Assembly: GCF_005885675.1 (NCBI RefSeq)
Contig: NZ_VANR01000005.1
Span: 1-64,000 of the forward strand
From: Polaribacter aestuariivivens
GTDB taxonomy: Bacteria; Bacteroidota; Bacteroidia; Flavobacteriales; Flavobacteriaceae
DNA: 64,000 nt
Reading direction: 5' to 3'
Shown here: piece after piece, positions 46,131-54,797 of the stretch
How positions within the stretch are numbered: the stretch's first letter is position 1
Layout of the letters: each line of letters begins with the position of its first letter
The notes under the pieces: generated by a model
Seen by the model: only the letters and a program-made list of their open reading frames with translations
What the model was told of the DNA's origin: nothing
Databases searched by the model: none
Position numbers and translations under genes: made by a program

Positions 46131-46769
46131 ATGAAAAAGAAAACTTTTTTAAAAGCTATTTTCTACTTTAGTATTTTCTGTATTTTAAGCATTTATTTAT
46201 CAAATTATGTCATTGAGGAAAATGCGAAAGAAAAAGTATTTTCAGAAACCAAAAAAATTCCAAGTAATAAAGTTGGCTTAATTTTAGGAACTTCTAAACT
46301 CTTAAATGATGGTCGTATAAATTTATATTACAAATATAGATTAGATGCTGCTATAAAATTATACAATTCTGGTAAAATCAAATACATTGTAATTAGTGGA
46401 GATAATAGCACTAAAAATTACGATGAACCTACAGATTTTAAAAATGATTTGATAAAATCTGGAATTCCAGAAAATAAAATATATTTAGATTATGCAGGTT
46501 TTAGAACCTTAGATTCTGTTGTTCGAATAAAAGAAATTTTCGGACAAACCTCCATAACAATCATCTCTCAACAGTTTCATAACGAAAGAGCTATTTACTT
46601 AGCGGAACATTTTAACATTAAAGCTATTGGTTATAATGCCAAAACCATTTCTGGTAATTATGGTTTAAAAGTTAAGCTAAGAGAATATATAGCAAGAGTA
46701 AAGGTTTTTATTGATATTATATTTAATGTTCAGCCAAAATTTTTGGGTAAAAAGATAGTAATTGAATAA
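46131..46769 (+). CDS. SanA/YdcF family (DUF218) envelope protein
   Basis: A 212-residue protein with one N-terminal helix (residues 8-26) and a DUF218 domain: VGLILGTSKLLNDGRIN, KIKYIVISGDNS, SGIPENKIYLDYAGFRTLDS and ISQQFHNERAIYLA. E. coli SanA of this family affects envelope permeability to vancomycin. Its ATG directly follows the yaaA stop, so the two are cotranscribed. Confidence 0.88.
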   Translation: MKKKTFLKAIFYFSIFCILSIYLSNYVIEENAKEKVFSETKKIPSNKVGLILGTSKLLNDGRINLYYKYRLDAAIKLYNSGKIKYIVISGDNSTKNYDEPTDFKNDLIKSGIPENKIYLDYAGFRTLDSVVRIKEIFGQTSITIISQQFHNERAIYLAEHFNIKAIGYNAKTISGNYGLKVKLREYIARVKVFIDIIFNVQPKFLGKKIVIE

Positions 46770-46869
46770 GGATTCAGCTTTTAGTAGCTTACTGTTGAAT
46801 TGTGTTTAAAATTTATAATCGAAACATTTATTTAAATTAATGCATTCGAATAATAACGACCAGATCGAA

Positions 46870-46902
46870 AACTGCGACTGCAACTGCCAACTGAAGACTG
46901 CT
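46870..46902. repeat. Short repeat of ACTGC units
   Basis: ACTGCGACTGCAACTGCCAACTGAAGACTGC. The part ACTGCCAACTGAAGACTGC reappears, inverted and with six extra bases, at 58412-58437. Lies just past the serine dehydratase stop. Confidence 0.6.
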
Positions 46903-46912
46903 TACTTAAAAA

Positions 46913-48337
46913 TCAACAATCTACCATTCTAACTGTAACTGCCAAACCACCTTCCGAAGTTTCTTTGTAATTTTTATTCATGTCTTTTGCAGTTTCCCAC
47001 ATCGTATCAATTACTTTATCTAAAGGAACCTTTACATTTTTTGGATCGGTTTCTAAAGCCATTTCTGCAGCATTAATTGCTTTAATTGCACCCATTGCAT
47101 TTCTTTCAATGCAAGGTATCTGAACTAAACCACCAATTGGATCGCAAGTCAACCCTAAATGATGTTCCATTGCAATTTCTGCTGCTACCAAACATTGTGC
47201 AGCTGTACCACCTAATAATTCTGTTAAAGCAGCTGCAGCCATTGCAGAAGATACACCTATTTCTGCCTGACAACCACCCATTGCAGCAGAAATTGTGGCG
47301 TTTTTCTTAAAAATACTGCCAATTTCACCAGCTGTTAATAAAAACTTTTTTACGTGTTCAAAACCTGCATCATGGTTTTCTATCACCAAATAATACATTA
47401 AAACTGCAGGAATTACTCCTGCACTTCCATTTGTTGGTGCTGTTACTACTCTTCCTAAAGAAGCATTTACCTCATTCACAGAAAGTGCAAAACAACTTAC
47501 CCATTTTAAAATTTCTCGAAATTTTACTTCTGTGCTTCTTATAGAGGTTATCCATTCTTTTGGATTTGTATAGGTTGTGTCTTTTATCAGTTTTAAATGC
47601 GTGTCATAAGCACGTCTTTTCACATTTAAACCTCCTGGTAATTTCCCTTCTGTATGACAACCAATGTACATACATTCTAACATGGTTTCCCAGATTCTGT
47701 TTAATTCAAAATCAATTTCTTTTGCTTCTCTTAATTCTAATTCGTTTTTAAAAACAATGTCAGAAATCATTAAGTTATTTTTTTCACAATATTCTTCTAA
47801 CTGAATGGCTTTATTTACTGGAAAAGGGAAATTTTTTTTATTAATTTCTATTTCTTCTTCCAAATTATCGTTTTCTTGAACAATAAATCCGCCACCAATA
47901 GAAAAATAAGTTTGTGTAGATATTTCTTCTCCCTTACAAAAACCTCTGAACGTCATTCCATTGGAATGAAAAGGCAAAAAATCACGATTAAAACGAATAG
48001 AATTTTCAGGAAAAGCAACTGTTTTTCCTCCTTTAAAAAGTATTTCCTTTTGTGTATTTATTCTCTCTACAATTATAAAAACGTCTTCAATAGGCACATA
48101 TTCTGGATCTGCTTCACTTAAACCTAAAAGAATTGCCAAATCTGTGGCATGTCCCTTACCTGTTAAAGACAATGAGCCATATAAATCAACTTTTATTTCG
48201 TCAATTACATCAAACTTTTTATTTTGTTTTATTTTTTTTACCCAAGTCTCTGCAGCTCTCCAAGGACCTAGTGTGTGTGAACTTGATGGACCAACACCAA
48301 TCTTTAACATATCAAAAACACTAATAAATTGTGACAT
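46913..48337 (-). CDS. sdaA: L-serine ammonia-lyase (iron-sulfur type)
   Basis: A 474-residue single-chain serine dehydratase that makes pyruvate and ammonia from serine. It has the beta domain ([20 protein letters not shown]) and the alpha domain with [56 protein letters not shown] and CIERNAMGA. The conserved cysteines that hold the 4Fe-4S cluster are visible. Length and motifs are complete. Confidence 0.94.
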   Translation of the reverse strand: MSQFISVFDMLKIGVGPSSSHTLGPWRAAETWVKKIKQNKKFDVIDEIKVDLYGSLSLTGKGHATDLAILLGLSEADPEYVPIEDVFIIVERINTQKEILFKGGKTVAFPENSIRFNRDFLPFHSNGMTFRGFCKGEEISTQTYFSIGGGFIVQENDNLEEEIEINKKNFPFPVNKAIQLEEYCEKNNLMISDIVFKNELELREAKEIDFELNRIWETMLECMYIGCHTEGKLPGGLNVKRRAYDTHLKLIKDTTYTNPKEWITSIRSTEVKFREILKWVSCFALSVNEVNASLGRVVTAPTNGSAGVIPAVLMYYLVIENHDAGFEHVKKFLLTAGEIGSIFKKNATISAAMGGCQAEIGVSSAMAAAALTELLGGTAAQCLVAAEIAMEHHLGLTCDPIGGLVQIPCIERNAMGAIKAINAAEMALETDPKNVKVPLDKVIDTMWETAKDMNKNYKETSEGGLAVTVRMVDC

Positions 48338-48371
48338 TCTTAAAAATGATTAAAATATTTACTGTAAATGT

Positions 48372-48403
48372 AAAAAATCCAACTCAATGAGTTGGATTTT
48401 TTT
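48372..48403. terminator. Terminator between sdaA and the DUF2853 gene
   Basis: AAAAAATCCAACTC-AAT-GAGTTGGATTTTTTT. It lies downstream of the minus-strand DUF2853 gene. Confidence 0.9.
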
Positions 48404-48427
48404 ATATAATTTAAAAAGAATTTATTT

Positions 48428-48769
48428 CTACATTCCGTAAACCGATTCTTTATCAAACTTTTTAACTAACATATAGTAAACTACTGCTCTGTATTTTTTT
48501 CTTTCAGACTTTCCAATTCTTTCCATAACCTCTTCAATTCCTTCATCTAACTCCTTACTATCAGCTAAACCTAATTTTTTAATTAAAAAATTATTTTTTA
48601 CAGTCGCTAATTCTTTTGCATCAGAACCAGAAACAGTTTCTGCATCTGCTTTATAAATTGATGGACCAAGACCTTTAGTTACAGCAGCTAATAATTCTGT
48701 ATTAGAACGCAAGTTTCTATCGTCCATAAACTTCTTGTACAATGCTACTTTTTCGTCGAATTTACTCAT
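48428..48769 (-). CDS. DUF2853 protein
   Basis: A 112-residue soluble helical protein of DUF2853: MSKFDEKVALYKKFMDD, GLGPSIYKADAETVSGSD, ATVKNNFLIKKLGLAD and a final DKESVYGM. The ATG at 48769 is preferred; an upstream extension adds residues not seen in the family. Function unknown. It diverges from dnaK. Confidence 0.86.
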   Translation of the reverse strand: MSKFDEKVALYKKFMDDRNLRSNTELLAAVTKGLGPSIYKADAETVSGSDAKELATVKNNFLIKKLGLADSKELDEGIEEVMERIGKSERKKYRAVVYYMLVKKFDKESVYGM

Positions 48770-48891
48770 TTTTTTTAGTTTAATTAATTTATATAATGTT
48801 TTAATTCCCAAAGAACATTTCAAATATATGAAAATATTTTGCTATTTCAAATATTCTTCTGTTCAATGATTTAGACCACATTTATGTCAGA

Positions 48892-48934
48892 ATGTCACAA
48901 AAAAAATCATTCTTTTTTAAAAAACTGACATTTT
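48892..48934. promoter_or_regulatory. Inverted repeat upstream of dnaK
   Basis: AATGTCA near 48892 and TGACATT near 48926, about 25 bases apart. Also TGTCAGAATGTCA, a direct repeat. Possible activator site for the sigma-54-like promoter at 48951. Coordinates approximate. Confidence 0.4.
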
Positions 48935-48950
48935 ATTAAGAAAAAACAGT

Positions 48951-48965
48951 TGGCACACAGTTTGA
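48951..48965 (+). promoter_or_regulatory. Sigma-54-like promoter of dnaK
   Basis: TGGCAC-ACAGT-TTGA, close to the -24/-12 consensus TGGCAC-N5-TTGC. The leader to the dnaK ATG would be about 40 nt. Confidence 0.5.
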
Positions 48966-49018
48966 CTAATTGTAACTGTAAAATTGAAAAACGAATTAAA
49001 AATTATAAAATAAGTATT

Positions 49019-50929
49019 ATGAGTAAAATAATTGGAATCGATTTAGGTACAACAAACTCTTGTGTTTCTGTAATGGAAGGAAATGAGCCAGTTGTAATAC
49101 CTAACTCAGAAGGAAAAAGAACAACACCATCTATAGTTGCCTTTGTTGAAGGAGGTGAACGTAAAATTGGTGATCCTGCAAAAAGACAAGCTGTTACAAA
49201 CCCAACAAAAACAGTTTCGTCTATAAAAAGATTTATGGGGAACAAGTTTTCTGAATCTACAAAAGAGGCTAAAAGAGTACCTTATAAAGTAGTTAAAGGA
49301 GATAATGATACACCAAGAGTAGATATTGATGGACGTTTGTATACGCCTCAAGAAATTTCTGCAATGGTACTACAGAAAATGAAAAAAACTGCTGAAGATT
49401 ATTTAGGAGCAAATGTTTCTGAAGCTGTAATTACTGTTCCAGCATACTTTAATGATGCTCAAAGACAGGCTACAAAAGAAGCAGGTGAAATTGCTGGTTT
49501 AAATGTTAGAAGAATTATAAACGAGCCAACTGCAGCTGCATTAGCTTACGGTTTAGACAAATCTAATGACGATAAAAAAATTGTTGTTTTTGACTTTGGT
49601 GGTGGAACGCATGACGTTTCTATCTTAGAGTTAGGAGATGGAGTTTTTGAAGTATTGGCTACAGATGGAGATACGCATTTAGGTGGTGATGATGTTGATG
49701 AGAAAATTATCAATTGGTTAGCAGAAGAGTTTAAAGCAGATGAAAATATGGATTTAAGAGAAGATCCTATGGCTTTACAACGTTTAAAAGAAGCTGCTGA
49801 AAAAGCAAAAATTGAATTATCTTCTTCAACGTCTACCGAAATTAATTTACCATACGTAACTGCAACTTCAAGCGGACCAAAGCACTTGGTAAGAACTTTA
49901 TCAAGATCAAAATTTGAACAGTTAATTGACGATTTAGTAAAAAGAACTATTGAGCCATGTGAAACTGCTTTAAAAAATGCAGAATTATCAAAATCTGATA
50001 TAGATGAAATCGTATTAGTAGGTGGTTCTACAAGAATACCAGCTGTACAAGAAGCTGTTGAAAAATTCTTTGGTAAAGCACCAAGTAAAGGTGTAAATCC
50101 TGATGAAGTTGTTGCTTTAGGAGCTGCAATTCAGGGTGGAGTTTTATCTGGAGATGTAAAAGATGTATTATTATTAGATGTTACACCTTTATCTTTAGGT
50201 ATTGAAACAATGGGAAATGTTTTCACAAAATTAATTGATGCAAACACGACCATTCCAACTAAAAAATCACAAGTATTTTCTACAGCAGTAGACAATCAAC
50301 CTTCAGTAGACATTCATGTTTTACAAGGTGAAAGAGCGATGGCTGCAGACAATAATACAATTGGACGCTTTCAATTAACAGATATTCCTCCAGCACAAAG
50401 AGGTGTACCACAAATTGAAGTAACATTTGATATTGATGCTAATGGTATCATAAAAGTTTCTGCTGCAGATAAAGCTACTGGAAAATCTCAAGACATTCGT
50501 ATAGAAGCTTCTTCTGGTTTATCTGAAGAAGAAATTGAAAAAATGAAAAGAGATGCAGAAGCAAATGCTGATGCTGATAAAGCTGCAAAAGAAACTGCTG
50601 AAAAAGTAAATGGAGCTGATTCTATGATTTTTCAAACAGAAAAGCAATTAAAAGAATTTGGTGACAAATTATCTGCAGATAAGAAAGAACCAATTGAAGC
50701 TGCTTTAGTAGAATTAAAAGCTGCACACGAATCTAAAGATTTAGCACAAATTGATACTGCAATGGAAAAGATTAACGAAGCTTGGAAAGCTGCTTCTGAA
50801 GAGATGTATGCTGCACAAGGTGGTGCTGAAGGAGCAAATGCTGGAGCAGAACAACAAGGTCAACCAGAATCTGACAACTCAGGTAGTGGTGATAATGTAG
50901 AAGATGTAGATTTCGAAGAAGTGAAATAA
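49019..50929 (+). CDS. dnaK: Molecular chaperone DnaK (Hsp70)
   Basis: A 636-residue Hsp70. ATPase domain: [60 protein letters not shown] and [10 protein letters not shown]. Substrate-binding domain: [13 protein letters not shown] onward, with a C-terminal helical lid and the EEVK-type acidic end. The TTG at 48950 lies inside the -24 promoter box, so the start is [10 protein letters not shown] at 49019. dnaJ and grpE are not adjacent. Confidence 0.97.
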   Translation: MSKIIGIDLGTTNSCVSVMEGNEPVVIPNSEGKRTTPSIVAFVEGGERKIGDPAKRQAVTNPTKTVSSIKRFMGNKFSESTKEAKRVPYKVVKGDNDTPRVDIDGRLYTPQEISAMVLQKMKKTAEDYLGANVSEAVITVPAYFNDAQRQATKEAGEIAGLNVRRIINEPTAAALAYGLDKSNDDKKIVVFDFGGGTHDVSILELGDGVFEVLATDGDTHLGGDDVDEKIINWLAEEFKADENMDLREDPMALQRLKEAAEKAKIELSSSTSTEINLPYVTATSSGPKHLVRTLSRSKFEQLIDDLVKRTIEPCETALKNAELSKSDIDEIVLVGGSTRIPAVQEAVEKFFGKAPSKGVNPDEVVALGAAIQGGVLSGDVKDVLLLDVTPLSLGIETMGNVFTKLIDANTTIPTKKSQVFSTAVDNQPSVDIHVLQGERAMAADNNTIGRFQLTDIPPAQRGVPQIEVTFDIDANGIIKVSAADKATGKSQDIRIEASSGLSEEEIEKMKRDAEANADADKAAKETAEKVNGADSMIFQTEKQLKEFGDKLSADKKEPIEAALVELKAAHESKDLAQIDTAMEKINEAWKAASEEMYAAQGGAEGANAGAEQQGQPESDNSGSGDNVEDVDFEEVK

Positions 50930-50952
50930 TTTTCAAATATCTATTATAAATA

Positions 50953-50984
50953 AAAACGCAATCATTAACTTGGTTGCGTTTTTT
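50953..50984 (+). terminator. Terminator after dnaK
   Basis: AAAACGCAA/TTGCGTTTTTT hairpin with an internal loop. Confidence 0.8.
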
Positions 50985-51002
50985 AATTTCATTCACTTTC
51001 AT

Positions 51003-51527
51003 TTGAAAACCTACAACCAAAACAATTTTTTTAAACATACTTTTTGTGAGTTTCAGCAAGTAAATGATTTTCATTTTCCAGAAAACACAAACTATAAAAG
51101 TAAATCTGAAAGTGCCTATTTTTATACAGATGAAGGAGTTTACAGAAAATCAAATCATTGGGGAAGAGTTGCCAACTGTAGATGGAAGTTAATAGCTGAT
51201 AAAAATTACAAAAACCAAAATATTGCAATTGGATTTGCAAAATGGGCTGACTTCTACCCTATTAATTCCACTGAAAAATTATTTTATATTGAAGTAAATT
51301 TTGAAGAAAAAACTGCGAAACTTCAACCTAAAAAAAAGAAAAATACAAACCATTTATTTTCATTAGCTGAAACTCAGCAAAAGGTAAAGCAGATAACTCA
51401 TTTATTTAAAGATGATAAATGGGCAAAGTATTTTGATACACAAATTGAAGAATTACGCTTTAATATTATTACTGATTTTATAGATTCAGATAAAACACTT
51501 CAGGAAATTAAGAAGGAATTTAGGTAA
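51003..51527 (+). CDS. Hypothetical protein, 174 aa
   Basis: Not recognised by name. A soluble protein: FYTDEGVYRKSNHWGRVANC and WADFYPINSTEKLFYIEVNF, then a lysine-rich linker and a helical C-terminus. An upstream start at 50970 would lie in the dnaK terminator hairpin, so I choose TTG at 51003 (MKTYNQNNFF). Start codon uncertain. Confidence 0.7.
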   Translation: MKTYNQNNFFKHTFCEFQQVNDFHFPENTNYKSKSESAYFYTDEGVYRKSNHWGRVANCRWKLIADKNYKNQNIAIGFAKWADFYPINSTEKLFYIEVNFEEKTAKLQPKKKKNTNHLFSLAETQQKVKQITHLFKDDKWAKYFDTQIEELRFNIITDFIDSDKTLQEIKKEFR

Positions 51528-51537
51528 ATTCATACAG

Positions 51538-51667
51538 ACTTCTCGATACAAAATTCTTAAAAAAAGAATTTCACTCGAAGTGATAATTCTCAAGTAATAA
51601 AGAAAGAGTAAGCACATGCTGTCACTTCGAGTGATTTTGATTTTTCATCAAAATTCTATCGAGAAGT
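51538..51667. repeat. Intergenic palindromic repeat
   Basis: ACTTCTCGATA (51538-51548) and TATCGAGAAGT (51657-51667) are the outer inverted arms. Inside, CACTCGAAGTGA and TCACTTCGAGTG form a second inverted pair, and AAAATTC tracts flank them. This is a member of the TCGAG-type dispersed repeats of this genome, about 130 bp, between genes. Confidence 0.75.
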
Positions 51668-51738
51668 TAAAGCGAACCTAATTATTATAAATCCGTGAAA
51701 TCCATGTCAAACTTCCCCAACAATAAATTCATTTTCAG

Positions 51739-51746
51739 TAAATTTG
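51739..51746 (+). promoter_or_regulatory. ndh -7 promoter box
   Basis: TAAATTTG, 24 bases before the ATG at 51771; its TTG could be mistaken for a start. Confidence 0.65.
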
Positions 51747-51770
51747 CATTTCTATAATACAAAACCTTAT

Positions 51771-53072
51771 ATGAACATTCCACAAACAAGTTTTCCAAGA
51801 GTTGTAATTATTGGTGGAGGATTTGCTGGTTTAGCAGCTGCAAAAGGATTAGAAAAACAAGAACTACAAGTTGTTTTAATAGACAAACACAATTATCATA
51901 CGTTTCAACCTTTACTATATCAAGTAGCAACTGGTGGCTTGGAGCCAGATTCTATTGCGTTTCCATTAAGAAAACGTTTTAACGATGTTGATAATTTCTT
52001 TTTTAGATTGGCAGAAGTTGTAAAAATAAATCCTGAAAAAAACCTAGTTGAAACTTCAATTGGAAATTTAGAATATGACGAATTAATCATCGCAACTGGT
52101 TCTACAACGAACTTTTTCGGAAACACCAATATTCAAAAACATGCTATGGAAATGAAATCTGTACCACAATCTTTGAATATTAGAAGTTTGGTTTTAGAGA
52201 ATTTTGAAGAAGCCTTATTAACATCTAATTTCGAAGAGAGAAATGCCTTAATGAACTTTGTTATTGTGGGTGGTGGACCTACAGGAGTTGAATTGGCTGG
52301 TGCTTTAGCAGAAATGAAAAAAGGAATTCTACCAAAAGATTATCCAGACTTAGACATTCGTCAAATGCAAATAAACCTGATACAAAGTTCTGGTGAAATC
52401 TTAAAAGGAATGAGCGCAAAAGCCTCAGAAAAAGCAGAAGATTTTCTAATTGATTTGGGTGTAAATGTTTGGAAAAATTTACGTGTGTTAGATTACGATG
52501 GAAAAATAGTGACTACAAATGGTGTAGATCATTTTAAAGCCGAAACTGTTATTTGGGCTGCTGGTGTTAAAGGGCAAACGATTGACGGTTTACAAGCAGA
52601 ATGTATTATAGAAAGAGCAGCAAGAATAAAAGTTGACGAATACAATAAAGTTTTAAACTACAATAATATTTATGCAGTTGGTGATGTTGCTTGCATGACT
52701 TCAGAAAAAACGCCTTTTGGACATTCAATGATGGCTCAACCCGCCATTCAACAAGGAAAATTAGTAGCTAAAAATATTTTAGCAAAATTATTCAACAAAA
52801 AACAAAAACCATTTGTTTATAATGATAAAGGTTCTATGGCAACCATTGGACGTAATAAAGCTGTAGTAGATTTGCCTAAATGGAAATTTCAAGGAGTTTT
52901 TGCTTGGTTTGTTTGGATGTTTGTACACCTTTTTTCTTTAATAGGTTTTAGAAATAAAGCCATTGTTTTTCTAAATTGGGTGTATAATTACATTCGTTTT
53001 GATAGGGAAACACGTTTAATTATTCGTCCTTATAAAAAGAAAAATAAATATTCTTTCAAAGAACAATTATGA
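51771..53072 (+). CDS. ndh: NAD(P)/FAD oxidoreductase, type II NADH dehydrogenase
   Basis: A 433-residue NDH-2: it passes electrons from NADH to quinone without pumping protons. FAD-binding RVVIIGGGFAGLAAAKGL at the start, NADH-binding FVIVGGGPTGVELAGALAE near 170, and AVGDVACM with GHSMMAQPAIQQG later. The C-terminus has a hydrophobic patch (WFVWMFVHLFSLIGF) that anchors such enzymes in the membrane. It overlaps the next gene by four bases. Confidence 0.9.
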   Translation: MNIPQTSFPRVVIIGGGFAGLAAAKGLEKQELQVVLIDKHNYHTFQPLLYQVATGGLEPDSIAFPLRKRFNDVDNFFFRLAEVVKINPEKNLVETSIGNLEYDELIIATGSTTNFFGNTNIQKHAMEMKSVPQSLNIRSLVLENFEEALLTSNFEERNALMNFVIVGGGPTGVELAGALAEMKKGILPKDYPDLDIRQMQINLIQSSGEILKGMSAKASEKAEDFLIDLGVNVWKNLRVLDYDGKIVTTNGVDHFKAETVIWAAGVKGQTIDGLQAECIIERAARIKVDEYNKVLNYNNIYAVGDVACMTSEKTPFGHSMMAQPAIQQGKLVAKNILAKLFNKKQKPFVYNDKGSMATIGRNKAVVDLPKWKFQGVFAWFVWMFVHLFSLIGFRNKAIVFLNWVYNYIRFDRETRLIIRPYKKKNKYSFKEQL

Positions 53073-53377
53073 GCGGAAAAAGAATTATAAAATGTACAAA
53101 TTGTGGTACTTTCAATACAAATAAGGAATATTGTACAAATTGCAATACGTTAATTTCTCATCAAAAAAAACAAGAAATTAAAGCTGAAGCTGGAAAGCAA
53201 AAAAGAGTTGAAAAAGCAATTTACGAAAAAGAAAACCCCAATTTAGCTGAACGATTAAAAGCGCATCCTAATATTATTTATAAAATTGCAGGCTGGATCA
53301 TGTATTCTGCAATTATGGTTGTAAGTGCGATTGGTGCTGGTTTAGCTTGGTTTATTGCAATGGTTGCAGCTGGTTAA
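53069..53377 (+). CDS. Zinc-ribbon membrane protein, 102 aa
   Basis: Not recognised as a named family. Residues 8-25 have CTNCGTFNTNKEYCTNC, a CxxC-x10-CxxC zinc ribbon. A basic, helical stretch (about 30-62) precedes a membrane helix pair at about 75-100. It overlaps the NDH-2 stop by ATGA and is followed one base later by a small membrane protein, so it is cotranscribed. Confidence 0.75.
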   Translation: MSGKRIIKCTNCGTFNTNKEYCTNCNTLISHQKKQEIKAEAGKQKRVEKAIYEKENPNLAERLKAHPNIIYKIAGWIMYSAIMVVSAIGAGLAWFIAMVAAG

Positions 53378-53378
53378 C

Positions 53379-53732
53379 ATGAACAATGTCCTTTTAAAAT
53401 ATGTTGTTTTATCTTTTCTTTTAGGGAGTTTTATTTATTTTTCTTCTTTTTTAAATATTCAATTACCGCAATTTATTCGTTTTTATGTGAATGATTTTTT
53501 AATCATTCCAATTGTTTTATTTCTTTGTTTGCAGGTTTTAAAACGAACTAAAAACAACCGAAATTACAAAATACCTTTTTTAATCATTGTATACTGTTGT
53601 TTTTTATATAGTGTACTTTTTGAATTTGTTTTCCCTAATTATTTAGCAAGATATACCAAAGACTATATAGATATTCTTTTATACTTTGCAGGCGGAATTG
53701 TATTCTACCAACTTCAAAAATTAGAAAATTGA
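53379..53732 (+). CDS. Small multipass membrane protein
   Basis: 117 residues, about four transmembrane helices (VLLKYVVLSFLLGSFIYF, DFLIIPIVLFLCLQVL, IPFLIIVYCCFLYSVLF, and IDILLYFAGGIVFYQL). Not recognised. It starts at ATG 53379, just after the previous stop; an upstream start at 53355 overlaps that gene. The TTG of the next gene overlaps its stop. Confidence 0.75.
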   Translation: MNNVLLKYVVLSFLLGSFIYFSSFLNIQLPQFIRFYVNDFLIIPIVLFLCLQVLKRTKNNRNYKIPFLIIVYCCFLYSVLFEFVFPNYLARYTKDYIDILLYFAGGIVFYQLQKLEN

Positions 53733-54646
53733 AAACAACTAAAATTGCGAAAGAAAATATTGCTCGATTAAATGTTGCAATTCAATTTATTGAAGAAAAT
53801 TTAGACACTAAACTTACTCTAGCTATTATTGCTGAAAAAGCCCATTTTTCTCCCTTTCATTTTCATCGATTATTTTCTTTGGTTGTAGAAGAAACTCCGA
53901 ATAATTTCATCATTAGAAAAAGAATTGAAAGTGCAGCTTCCTCTCTATTACATCAAAAAGAAAAAACAATTACGGAAGTGGCAGAAGCAGTAGGTTTTGG
54001 TAATTTGTCTTCATTTTCGAAAGCTTTTAAGAAATTTTATGGCATTTCTCCAAATAAATTTAAAGAAGAAAGTCCAGAAAAGTTTAGCAAGATTTGCAAA
54101 ACCGAAAGCAAAAACGGACAAGTTAAAGTTACTTTTGAACAATACATTTGCAATGTTAATAATGCTTTAAAGTGGTTACAAATGAATGCAGAAACAACGA
54201 TTAAAAAAATTCCGAGATTAGATGTAGCTTACATTTCTCATAAAGGAAAAATGGAAGCAATTGGTAGTGTTTATAATAAACTGGTAAAATGGGCAACTCC
54301 AAAAGGTTTTATAAATGAAGAGACACGAATGCTAACCATTTATCATGATAGTCCTAAAATTACAGACCCAAATAATTTAAGAATGAGTGCTTGTATCATT
54401 TTAAATGATCCAATAGAAATTGATGGAGAAGTTAGTTTAAAAATTTTATCACCTACTAAATGTATTGTTTCTCGTTTCGAAATTACTCCTTTTCAATTCC
54501 AGCAAGCTTGGGAATCTTCTTTTGCTTGGATGATAGAAAAAGGGTACAAAAAATCGGAAACTGCACCTTTTGAAATTTATTACAATAATGCTACAGAACA
54601 TCCAGAAAACAAGTTTCTTGTAGATTTGTGTATTCCTATTTTATAA
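53729..54646 (+). CDS. AraC-family regulator with GyrI-like domain
   Basis: 305 residues. N-terminal AraC HTH (TLAIIAEKAHFSPFHFHRLF and EVAEAVGFGNLSSFSKAFKK), then a GyrI/SbmC-like ligand-binding domain (DVAYISHKGKMEAIGSVYNK ... FEIYYNNATEHPENKFLVDL). Such proteins sense small molecules or drugs. TTG start. It ends the NDH-2 group; its target is unknown. Confidence 0.9.
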   Translation: MKTTKIAKENIARLNVAIQFIEENLDTKLTLAIIAEKAHFSPFHFHRLFSLVVEETPNNFIIRKRIESAASSLLHQKEKTITEVAEAVGFGNLSSFSKAFKKFYGISPNKFKEESPEKFSKICKTESKNGQVKVTFEQYICNVNNALKWLQMNAETTIKKIPRLDVAYISHKGKMEAIGSVYNKLVKWATPKGFINEETRMLTIYHDSPKITDPNNLRMSACIILNDPIEIDGEVSLKILSPTKCIVSRFEITPFQFQQAWESSFAWMIEKGYKKSETAPFEIYYNNATEHPENKFLVDLCIPIL

Positions 54647-54704
54647 AAAACAAATCATACTTTTTTGCAAAAAGCAATAAAATAAAAAGTGATTTTTTAT
54701 TATT

Positions 54705-54738
54705 TACAATTCATCACAAAAAAAATACAACTCGGTAT
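54705..54738 (+). promoter_or_regulatory. Paired direct repeats before the TonB receptor gene
   Basis: TACAATTCATCAC (54705-54717) and TACAACTCGGTAT (54726-54738), starts 21 bp apart. The same pair with the same spacing lies before the DUF2141 gene at 57236. LytTR regulators bind direct repeats with this geometry. Confidence 0.6.
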
Positions 54739-54768
54739 TTGTTTTTATTTTTCAGTAATAAACTATTT

Positions 54769-54776
54769 CATCTTTG
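54769..54776 (+). promoter_or_regulatory. -7 promoter box of the TonB receptor gene
   Basis: CATCTTTG, one mismatch to TAnnTTTG, 43 bp after the start of the second direct repeat and 21 bases before the ATG. Confidence 0.55.
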
Positions 54777-54797
54777 TACCATCAAAAAATCAAAACG

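Noticed and set aside
48950..49018. N-terminal extension of DnaK
   Set aside because: The extra residues are not DnaK-like and the TTG start lies inside the sigma-54-like promoter.
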